Below are positions 54,534-62,591 of a stretch of DNA of 64,000 bases, in pieces. This DNA comes from Thalassotalea fonticola (GTDB taxonomy: Bacteria; Pseudomonadota; Gammaproteobacteria; Enterobacterales; Alteromonadaceae), in the NCBI RefSeq assembly GCF_032911225.1, contig NZ_CP136600.1, positions 1,178,001 through 1,242,000 of the forward strand, given 5' to 3'. The notes beneath the pieces are model-generated. The model had not been told where the DNA came from. It saw only the letters and a program-made list of their open reading frames with translations, and searched no databases. Positions within the stretch are counted from its first letter, which is position 1, and the number at the start of each line of letters is the position of its first letter. A program made the translations under genes and the position numbers.

Positions 54534-54720
54534 AGTCATTCAAGTGCACGACTCTAAGGATGGAAGAGGTAGAGGGATGCACGTAGGTAGAACAAAGCAG
54601 AAGAAATTATCGAGGATGCCAGAGCGGAGGCGGAAATCCATTACATTATGGTTCCCGTAACAAGTACGGGATGACAAAAAGCGAGGAGTTGATGACGAAA
54701 AAGCGAGGAATTGATAACGG
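54534..54720. repeat. dispersed-repeat-like patch with TCCCGTA...TACGGGA hairpin
   Basis: Contains TCCCGTA (54654-54660) facing TACGGGA (54666-54672). Two tandem units of about 21 nt starting GATGAC and containing AAAAGCGAGGA (54671-54713) follow. Its form recalls intergenic repeats of this group of bacteria; no coding potential is evident. Confidence 0.45.
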
Positions 54721-54844
54721 ATACTTTGCAAGTAATAGCCACATTCTGTGGACCGTCAAATACTTATAGTTATTGTAGTGAAACGTATTCGAAGTAGCGA
54801 AGCTACATATTCGAAACTAAAGTGAAGTTACAAATCTATTGCCG

Positions 54845-54902
54845 TTTTCAACCTGGAAGTTGTATATGCCGTGATCACATTTTCAACATGGACGTTGTAT
54901 AT
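54845..54902. repeat. pair of 23-bp direct repeats with CAAC-N6-GTTG symmetry
   Basis: Units at 54845-54867 and 54880-54902 match at 21 of 23 bases; each holds CAAC-N6-GTTG, so each is itself an imperfect inverted repeat. Period 35 bp. Could be a paired operator or a remnant of a repeat; no neighbouring promoter is obvious. Confidence 0.5.
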
Positions 54903-55022
54903 TAGAGCAATGCATTAATACATGGATGTAGAATAACGCAGGAGCAGTTATCGAGGGAGCAGTTGCCGAGAATGTGAAAGAACGGTCCATGGCGATTTGC
55001 ATTCCATCATCCCTGAAATAAA

Positions 55023-55050
55023 AAAACCAGTTACGTTAGTAACTGGTTTT
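55023..55050 (-). terminator. terminator after receptor of protease unit B
   Basis: AAAACCAGTTAC-GTTA-GTAACTGGTTTT, a perfect 12-bp stem with T-run, 43 nt past the stop at 55094. Confidence 0.92.
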
Positions 55051-55093
55051 TAAATTTAGCCTATTGAAACAGGCTAAGGCATTAATCTGACCT

Positions 55094-58000
55094 TTAGAAT
55101 ACGTAAGTCATTTCAGCTGAAACTGTACGACCTACTGCTGCGCCACCGTATGCACCATTATAGAATGGCCATGAGTAAGCAGTTACATCTTCAGGCGGTT
55201 GTTCGTTTAATACGTTTTGAACCTGTGCTGATACTTTAAAGTCGTCACTGATGTAATATGCCGAGGTAAGGTTAAAGGTATAGTAAGGGTCTAAACGCTG
55301 AACACTTTCGTGATAGTAACTATCTTCATCACTAAACTCTTTTGGTGGATTAGAGATAGGTATAGAGCCGATTCTTCGACCACTTAAGGTTACTGATAAA
55401 TCACTTTCAACCCAGGTAACAGAGCCATTCATAACCGAACGAGCTGACTTATTCCACCATTTATCACGAGTATGAATTTCTTCACTCTCTTCATCTGCTT
55501 GATATGTTGAGTCAAGCGTATGGGTCCAGGCTAAGTTGAAGTACCAATCACCAAAACTGCTCGAATATTGGTAAGCAGCTTTTGCATCGATACCTTCTAC
55601 CGTAGTTTTTGCCAGGTTAACATGGCTGGTCGTTACTGACTCAATTTGAGGACCTGCGATACCCGCATCTTTACGAGTAATGTTTTCAGCATTGGCGATA
55701 CATTGTGGGCTGCCAGGAGTGAAGTCTTCTCGTTCTTGCGCGTCAAATGGATAATAGTTATCTGCATCTTCATCTTCTGTTTGGCGAACTTTACAGTAGT
55801 AATCATTAAGTAAAATACCCGACATTGATTCACTTACTACAGATTGTTCAATCTCTACCACATACCAATCGGCCGTTACATTTAACGTTTCAGTGATATC
55901 CCAAACAAAACCAAGACCGTATGTTGTACCCTCTTCTTCTTTAAGAGTTTTAGAGCCTTTACTGTTACCTTTAGCTGATTGTGCCATACATGGTGATTTA
56001 GCCGGATCGTAGGCTTCCATTTCTTCTACAGGCGTATCCCAATCGCCATCATCATCTTTGTACTGCTCGTAATAAGCGTCTTCACACGTTGAGTAATCGT
56101 ACGCAGTGGTGTAATAGCCACCATCGGTTGCAAATACACGATGCATGTCTGGCGCTCTAAAGCTCTTACCCCAGTTACCACGGAACAACAAATCACCTGT
56201 TGGGCGATATTCCATACCTACTTGTGGAGTAAAGCGGCCACCAACATCACTAGTATCATCTTCATATTGATCATAACGACCAGCAAGTTGCGCGCTTAGC
56301 GTATCAATGATTGGAAATTGTAATTCCAGACCAACCGCGTAACGTTCACGATCACCGCCACCTTCAGTACCAGTAACGCCATCCCAGCCATTACCATCTT
56401 CATTAAGGGTTCTATCATCAAGTTCAATATCATAGCCTTGCTGATTCCATTCGGTAACCAAGGCAAAATACATATCGCCAGCTGGTAGTTCCATAACCGG
56501 ACCTGAAATAATGCCGGTTACTGTATTTGAGTATGAGTCAGCCGCAGTTAGTTGTGTACCAAGTAACGAATTACGCATATCTTGGGTAACTGGCGCATAT
56601 AAATCAACGGTACCAACACCATCGTAGTGCTCTATACCTTGTTCTTCATACCAATAAGTATGGGTATTGTAGCCACCTTTATAAAGCGTTCTTACCGCTT
56701 CTTCTTTTAATAACGTCGCGTATCTATCATTGGTATTTTCACTACGGCTAAAGGCAAGCTCCCAATCGTAATCATCAAAAATTACGCCTTTAAAACCCGC
56801 ATTTACCTGTAAAGCAGAATCTTCAATGGTGCTGTCTCTATACCCTAATTCATGTTGAGCAAATAAACGTTGCTCAGTACGCCAGTCATATTGGCTTGCA
56901 CCTTCGAAATCACCAGGAATAACCCCTTCTTCTAGAATGGCCATATTGCCTTCTTCACCTTCAGGTAAAAGCTCTAGAATTTTGGTATTAACAAAGTGGA
57001 AACCGCCGCGCACAAATGCATCCTGTTGTGAATACATTACATCAGCATAAGCACTGGTATCATCAGTTAAGTTATACTCTCCGCTTAAGTATAGCGATAC
57101 AGTTTCACGCTCGTTGCGTAGTGATTTTGTGCCTGAAAGATCAACACCACAATAGTTACCCCAAACGAAATCATCATCATCTTCATCATCAGCAACAGTA
57201 ACACGCTCAGTGTATTCATAACCTGAGCCTGACGCTAAACAGCGTGGCTCAGTTGGGTCACGATACCATTTCACGCTTTCATCAACGTCTTCAGTATCTT
57301 CATCATCAGGGTAAAAACCACGCTGCGCCATGTCATCAACAATGACAATACCGCGATCCAGTGCGGTTCTTTCTAATGGTCCATCGTCTACTGAGTCCAT
57401 AAAATCACGATCGGCAGAAAAGATTGGATCTTGTTTTTGATACTCTAATGCTAAGGTTACGCTGTAATCATCACCAACTGATCCGGTAACTAATTGGAAA
57501 CGACCTTCATCGCCGCCGCCTTCCGTTGTAGTACCAATTCGGGCACTAAACGTAGTATCTTCAACATCTTTTTTAGTAATAATGTTAACAACACCCGCAA
57601 TAGCATCTGAACCATAAATAGCCGATGCACCTGAGGTTAAAATTTCCATTCTAGAAATTGCCGCAGCAGGAATAGATGATAAGTTAACAAAGTTTGACGC
57701 ACCATTATATGGCGCTGGATAATCAGCAACACGGCGGCCATTAACTAATACTAAGGTTTGGTTATTACCCAAGCCACGTAAGTTAAGTGATTGCGCATTT
57801 GGCGTAAAACCACCTTGCGCGGCCATTTCAGCGCCTTGCACTACACCGGTATTTTGGGTTAAATCTTTTAATGCATCATACGCCGTTGAAAAGCCTTTTT
57901 TAAGCATCTCATCAGCGGTGATCACCGTAACCGGGCTAACACCTTCAAGGGCATTTGCCTTGATGTGTGAACCGGTAACTTCGACCACTTCAATTTCTTC

Positions 58001-58156
58001 GGTATCAACAGTTTCTGTTGATTCGTTTTCAACGACTTGCTCAACTTCTACGCTTTCTACTTCGTCTTGTGCAAATGCAGCAACGTTAAAACTCCCCACT
58101 GCACCAACAATAAATGCGGCACGAATGCTTGAGGTTAATATATTAATTTTTCTCAC
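55094..58156 (-). CDS. TonB-dependent receptor of protease unit B
   Basis: A 1020-residue paralogue of the receptor at 42615-45683, with GTG start preceded by GGGAT. The signal peptide ends near VAAFAQD, the TonB-box-like IEVVEVTGSHIKA follows, the plug contains GASAIYGSDAIAGVVNIITK, and the barrel ends in MTYVF. Plug and periplasmic-side strands match closely, while the long outer loops (for example around residues 280-330 and 680-720) differ. It follows protease B by 86 nt. Probably imports peptides, inferred from context. A strong terminator ends the unit. Confidence 0.9.
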   Translation of the reverse strand: MRKINILTSSIRAAFIVGAVGSFNVAAFAQDEVESVEVEQVVENESTETVDTEEIEVVEVTGSHIKANALEGVSPVTVITADEMLKKGFSTAYDALKDLTQNTGVVQGAEMAAQGGFTPNAQSLNLRGLGNNQTLVLVNGRRVADYPAPYNGASNFVNLSSIPAAAISRMEILTSGASAIYGSDAIAGVVNIITKKDVEDTTFSARIGTTTEGGGDEGRFQLVTGSVGDDYSVTLALEYQKQDPIFSADRDFMDSVDDGPLERTALDRGIVIVDDMAQRGFYPDDEDTEDVDESVKWYRDPTEPRCLASGSGYEYTERVTVADDEDDDDFVWGNYCGVDLSGTKSLRNERETVSLYLSGEYNLTDDTSAYADVMYSQQDAFVRGGFHFVNTKILELLPEGEEGNMAILEEGVIPGDFEGASQYDWRTEQRLFAQHELGYRDSTIEDSALQVNAGFKGVIFDDYDWELAFSRSENTNDRYATLLKEEAVRTLYKGGYNTHTYWYEEQGIEHYDGVGTVDLYAPVTQDMRNSLLGTQLTAADSYSNTVTGIISGPVMELPAGDMYFALVTEWNQQGYDIELDDRTLNEDGNGWDGVTGTEGGGDRERYAVGLELQFPIIDTLSAQLAGRYDQYEDDTSDVGGRFTPQVGMEYRPTGDLLFRGNWGKSFRAPDMHRVFATDGGYYTTAYDYSTCEDAYYEQYKDDDGDWDTPVEEMEAYDPAKSPCMAQSAKGNSKGSKTLKEEEGTTYGLGFVWDITETLNVTADWYVVEIEQSVVSESMSGILLNDYYCKVRQTEDEDADNYYPFDAQEREDFTPGSPQCIANAENITRKDAGIAGPQIESVTTSHVNLAKTTVEGIDAKAAYQYSSSFGDWYFNLAWTHTLDSTYQADEESEEIHTRDKWWNKSARSVMNGSVTWVESDLSVTLSGRRIGSIPISNPPKEFSDEDSYYHESVQRLDPYYTFNLTSAYYISDDFKVSAQVQNVLNEQPPEDVTAYSWPFYNGAYGGAAVGRTVSAEMTYVF

Positions 58157-58198
58157 AATTATATCCCAAATTATTTAGTATTTATTCAATTACGCAGC

Positions 58199-58224
58199 CA
58201 GCAAAAACTGCCTGCGTGATCATT
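58199..58224 (-). terminator. imperfect hairpin between protease B and its receptor gene
   Basis: ACGCAG and CTGCGT arms with a partly paired interior lie between the protease stop (58243) and the receptor GTG (58156). There is no T-run after it, so it may be a processing or attenuation structure rather than a full terminator. Confidence 0.4.
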
Positions 58225-58242
58225 TCTTTTTTTATTATTAAA

Positions 58243-61200
58243 TTATTTCTGTGCTTGTTGACGACGGATAAATAGGGTCATCAAGGCAAGTACAAACCAG
58301 GCCATACCGGTGCTACCACCAGAGCCTTGCTCTTCTTGTTCTACATAAACAGAGGTTTCAATAGGTTTTGAATCTCGCTCAGAATTGTTACCAATTAAAC
58401 GAAAGGTGATGGCTTCATTTGTTTTAACAACAGTAAAGCTGATGCTGGTTTCGTTGTTGGTAACATTTACAACTGGACCGGACGTTTGCTGCCAGTCATA
58501 GGTGATTGGTGCGCCGTCGATAACCCCGTCGATTAATGTTGAAGTTAAGGTGACTAGCTCACCTTCCTCGACCAATGAATCAGATGCTGCAACGGTGAAA
58601 ATTGGCGCACCTTTTACCATCTCAGGTGCTGCGAACGCCAGCTGAGGCTCGTCTTCATCATTAAGTTGTGAAGTGACATAAGGCGTAATGTCGCTATAGC
58701 CTTCAACATCGGTGTAATCAAATACAACAGTGACAGTTTCAGCGCCTGCATTTACACCTTGCTTATACTCCCAAGTAAAGGTGTTACCTTCCTGGTTATA
58801 AGTGAAATCTTGACCTTTGGTGCCATCGGCATTGTTATCAGGGTCTGAGCTAATTTGCATGCTTTCAAATGTAGCCCCGTCAACTAGCTCCATAGACATT
58901 TGATAGTTTTGCTCACTATCTGAGTTATTCGCCATAAAGTGAATATTGTATGACGCTAAACCCGCGCTCTTATCTAATAAGCGTAATTTCACATCATCCT
59001 GATCACGGTACAAGTCAATGTTCACCCAGCCTAAATTACCAATTAGCTCTTCAGAGGTGCCCAGCACCATGGCACCGTAATAACGTGTTTTTTCACGCAT
59101 TTCTTTATTCCATGAGACAGTCACCGGAATATCAGAATGGGGATAATTATCTTTGGGCGCTTTCGCCTTTAACGCAGTATCGTTTTCATCTTCATCGGCT
59201 TCAAACTCATCCTTAACAACACTGACCACAAACTTGATGGTATCAATCTTACTGGCCTGCTCTGGATCGAACTCATCTCGGTCCTCATTGTTAAATTGAT
59301 TACCATAGTTGTGGAGCATTAACCAATAATCGCCATGTGACGGTAAAGCATAATCGAGCTTTTCATGAGCTTTTGACGTTGCAGCCCATAAATGAATTCG
59401 ATTCCACTCATTACGATCAGCATAGCCGTTTGCATTGCTGTCTTTCCCCATGTACACATCGATGTCTGGTGATGATGTTTCAAGAATTTCCACTACCAGT
59501 CGATCAGTGCCTGCCGGCACGGTAATTGGCATAAAATATGCGGATACGTCCGTTTCTTCTCTAAGGTAATCAGGCATACTCGAACGTTTTAATGACACAT
59601 TATATTCAATGCCGGCTTCTAAAGTGGAAGTCAAAACAGTTAAATCGCTAGTACCAATAGACACTACATCGTCAACTATTACGCTGCCAACATTACGATT
59701 GGTATTAATTTCTACCAATTCCGGCGCACTACCGGCGACAAAATTTACGGTAACCGGCATAGATACGGCAGGAATACTTGGGTTAGACGGAGTTAAGTGC
59801 ACACGACCATCCGACCAAGAACTATCAAGTTTTTCGTTAACGCTGGCGGTCACGGTAATGTCGAATTGTTCACCTGCGGCTAATGAAATAGTCTGACCAT
59901 CAAGATCACTGGTTAACTCCATACCTTCAGTGGTGTAACTGTAAGATACGGTCCAATCAGCATCTTTAGTCGCGGTTAACGTACGAGTCCATTGGCATTG
60001 ACCTATACAGTCGCCTTTTGACATACTGGCAATGTTCATTTTACTTGGTTTACCGTGCCAGCCGGGTGGCAGCTCCTTAACAAGATCGCGAACATTACGA
60101 ATATTTTCATCTTCACCTTGTTCAGCTTCACCAGGCTTGGTCGGCATTTGCACAAAGGCAATATCGCCAAATGGATCTGCGGCTAAATAGCCGGCGATGG
60201 TTTCATTCATAACCAAGCCCGTTTCAATGGCTAAATCAACTCGAGCAACACCGGCACCAGATGAATGCAATGCTGCAGGTGCCCAGGTTTGCTTTTTATC
60301 CACCACAGGACCGACAACTTTTGCATAAGTTCCCGCGGTTAGCATTAATGCTGATTGTAACTCGGCCGGAGTCCATTCTGGACGACTGGCCTTGAGTAAA
60401 AGCATCATACCCGCCACATGCGGTGACGACATCGACGTACCGGAAAGATACCTAAAGTCTTGATCTGTTGTCGCATTCAAATTAAGGGTAAATTCTTTCA
60501 TATTGTGACCTAAACCACCGGCAAGAATATCCTGACCTGGTGCAGCTATGTCTGGTACCAGATAATCACCACTGAATAAATCGGGGCCCTGTGATGAAAA
60601 GCCAGTCATGATGCCACTGTAATCTTCATGTTCTTCAAATGTTTGGCTGCTTACTAAGTGCGAGTCACTGATAGCTACCTGGTGCCCTTCGCCTTCTGCT
60701 AACCATTCAAGCAATAATTTGCCGTCTTTTTTATCAAGATGCGCCGACGGGATAGTATGAAAATCCGAGGCAAGGTTAGTTCCCGAATCATTCGTATTAA
60801 TTAAGATCATTCCGGCTGCGCCAACAAGCGACAAGTTATGACTCTTCACCGCGCGGCTTAACGGACCATCAAGGGAAACACCGCCGCGTTTACAGATCAC
60901 GACTTTACCGGCCACAGCTTCTGCGGGAATCGAATCGATACCACAAGAGCCGGCCATTTCAAAATCATCAGCGGCGCTGGCATATTCAACATCAACAGCG
61001 TAGACAACATCGGTTGCTGGCAAACCTTGGGTTGCACTTTCTCCGATAAGAACATTGGTTTCTAATTCAAAATCAGCCGAACCACCCGATAAAGTCACTT
61101 GTTTTTTATCGAAAGCACGGTCATGAGTTACCGCCGCAACACCCATTAACCAGGGTGCATTACCAGGAGTTTTAATTGTGTATTGACCCATAGCACCATT

Positions 61201-62547
61201 ATTTCCTGCCGATGCAGCAACGCTTATACCAGCTTCGCGAGCATTTAAATACGCCAGTGACACCCAGTCATACCATGGCGACGCAGGAAAACTGCCAACC
61301 GAATAATTGATAACATCAACACCAACGTCTATCGCATGCTCAATGGCATCAATCGCATATTGTGGATGACAATAACCACCAGAGTCACAGATTTTGTAAG
61401 CAATAATATTCGCATGTGGCGCGACCCCGGAAATTTTTTCATAAACAAAGTCGTGTTGGTACACTTCGGGTAGCAAGCCACCTATTGCTCCTTCAGTTTT
61501 TACATTTCGAACCACGTTACCCGCCGCAGTTGAAGCCACATGAGTACCATGGCCGTTTGAATCCTGACCGGTTTCTGAACGCTGCATATCGCGCACTCGC
61601 ATAAAGGTGTTTTCTTCATCCCGGGCAAAAATAAGCGTTTTTTGCAGATGCCCAAACGGCACGATGCCAATTAACTTGTCATTACACCAGCCTGGGCTGT
61701 CAACACAGTCACCATAATAGCCAGAGCTTGAATCAGGATTTGGCTTCGGATTGACATGGTCGTAATCAATCAGACCATCGCCATCTTCATCTACTTTATC
61801 GGCGAATGATGGGTGAAATGGCGGTAAATTACTCAGGTCATTAATATCGTCTACCGGCTCTAAAAACGAGCCAATACCAGAATCGATGATACCAATGACC
61901 ATACCCTCGCCTTTATTTCCGCTTGCGGTCTCGGTTCCTCGCCAAACGTTTTTTGCCCCAGAATAAGCTGGGCCACTGTCCGTTTGAATTTCAGCAATAC
62001 CAGCTTTGCCCACGGCAATAACGTTTGGCAGCTGACTGACTAATATGGCTTCTGAAGGCGATAACGTTGCAGTAAAGCCATTGAGTGCCGTTTGGTACGT
62101 CGAGCCAATTTCAACGTCGCGTTGTAAACGCAAATTAAGATGAAATTGGGTCTCGTTTTGCTTATTGGCCAGGTAGCTTTTATATTTTTTAGAGGCCAAA
62201 CTTTTGGTATCTAATTTACCCTGGCTAGTTGTATTACTGCCTTTACTGGCAAGAATATTCGTCGGAGCAAGGTTATTGATCCCGCCACGATAATTAGTTA
62301 GTGGTTGGTCTTGTAAAATAATGAAATATTCATTACTTAAATGTTTACGAACAAGGTTGTCAATATCGAGAGTAGCAGAGCCAACGTCGCCATTGTCCAA
62401 CGTTCTAAATGGTACTGTTACAGTATTATCTTCAACAAACCTACCTAATTGGTAAGCGTGTTCAAGCGCATTAGTTTCAGCGCTCACGCCGGCACTAGCA
62501 AGTACCAGTGAACACGCCGAAATCATTTTACTTAACTTAAATTTCAC
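58243..62547 (-). CDS. subtilase (S8) with PA domain, protease B
   Basis: A secreted serine protease of about 1434 residues, paralogue of protease A. I start at GTG 62547 (KFKLSKMIS), which has AAGGA at good spacing and aligns with protease A; the longer frame to 62589 begins inside a hairpin. Catalytic residues: Asp222 (GIIDSG), His333 (GHGTHVA), oxyanion Asn449 and Ser705 (GTSMSSPH). The prodomain, calcium-like loop DEDGDGLIDYDH, PA domain and C-terminal beta domains follow the layout of protease A, without the His-rich insert. The tail GSGGSTGMAWFVLALMTLF plus RRQQ is GlyGly-CTERM-like. Extracellular, surface-attached or released after sorting. Confidence 0.92.
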   Translation of the reverse strand: MKFKLSKMISACSLVLASAGVSAETNALEHAYQLGRFVEDNTVTVPFRTLDNGDVGSATLDIDNLVRKHLSNEYFIILQDQPLTNYRGGINNLAPTNILASKGSNTTSQGKLDTKSLASKKYKSYLANKQNETQFHLNLRLQRDVEIGSTYQTALNGFTATLSPSEAILVSQLPNVIAVGKAGIAEIQTDSGPAYSGAKNVWRGTETASGNKGEGMVIGIIDSGIGSFLEPVDDINDLSNLPPFHPSFADKVDEDGDGLIDYDHVNPKPNPDSSSGYYGDCVDSPGWCNDKLIGIVPFGHLQKTLIFARDEENTFMRVRDMQRSETGQDSNGHGTHVASTAAGNVVRNVKTEGAIGGLLPEVYQHDFVYEKISGVAPHANIIAYKICDSGGYCHPQYAIDAIEHAIDVGVDVINYSVGSFPASPWYDWVSLAYLNAREAGISVAASAGNNGAMGQYTIKTPGNAPWLMGVAAVTHDRAFDKKQVTLSGGSADFELETNVLIGESATQGLPATDVVYAVDVEYASAADDFEMAGSCGIDSIPAEAVAGKVVICKRGGVSLDGPLSRAVKSHNLSLVGAAGMILINTNDSGTNLASDFHTIPSAHLDKKDGKLLLEWLAEGEGHQVAISDSHLVSSQTFEEHEDYSGIMTGFSSQGPDLFSGDYLVPDIAAPGQDILAGGLGHNMKEFTLNLNATTDQDFRYLSGTSMSSPHVAGMMLLLKASRPEWTPAELQSALMLTAGTYAKVVGPVVDKKQTWAPAALHSSGAGVARVDLAIETGLVMNETIAGYLAADPFGDIAFVQMPTKPGEAEQGEDENIRNVRDLVKELPPGWHGKPSKMNIASMSKGDCIGQCQWTRTLTATKDADWTVSYSYTTEGMELTSDLDGQTISLAAGEQFDITVTASVNEKLDSSWSDGRVHLTPSNPSIPAVSMPVTVNFVAGSAPELVEINTNRNVGSVIVDDVVSIGTSDLTVLTSTLEAGIEYNVSLKRSSMPDYLREETDVSAYFMPITVPAGTDRLVVEILETSSPDIDVYMGKDSNANGYADRNEWNRIHLWAATSKAHEKLDYALPSHGDYWLMLHNYGNQFNNEDRDEFDPEQASKIDTIKFVVSVVKDEFEADEDENDTALKAKAPKDNYPHSDIPVTVSWNKEMREKTRYYGAMVLGTSEELIGNLGWVNIDLYRDQDDVKLRLLDKSAGLASYNIHFMANNSDSEQNYQMSMELVDGATFESMQISSDPDNNADGTKGQDFTYNQEGNTFTWEYKQGVNAGAETVTVVFDYTDVEGYSDITPYVTSQLNDEDEPQLAFAAPEMVKGAPIFTVAASDSLVEEGELVTLTSTLIDGVIDGAPITYDWQQTSGPVVNVTNNETSISFTVVKTNEAITFRLIGNNSERDSKPIETSVYVEQEEQGSGGSTGMAWFVLALMTLFIRRQQAQK

Positions 62548-62591
62548 AAAAAATTCCTTACGGAAAGAATCAGACTCTTTCCGACACATAA
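62548..62591 (-). other. 44-nt pseudoprotease/protease spacer, unit B, with hairpin
   Basis: A perfect 8-bp stem CGGAAAGA / TCTTTCCG (62561-62568 and 62576-62583, 7-nt loop) stands directly before TAAGGA, the ribosome site of protease B. The spacer has the same length as in unit A, with different sequence. Confidence 0.6.

Larger units (their letters stand above)
54256..55022. other. non-coding region between protease units A and B
   Basis: A gap of about 770 nt with no credible gene. It holds the operator palindrome at 54479, a repeat patch at about 54534-54720 and a pair of 23-bp imperfect repeats at 54845-54902. A 63-codon frame on the minus strand (54540-54731) falls inside the repeat patch and looks spurious. 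Confidence 0.55.

Noticed and set aside
54540..54731. 63-codon minus-strand frame in the gap between protease units
   Set aside because: It lies across a repeat patch, has no ribosome site and has no recognisable protein features.
62548..62589. Longer N-terminus for protease B starting near 62589
   Set aside because: It would start inside the spacer hairpin; the GTG at 62547 has AAGGA and aligns with protease A.
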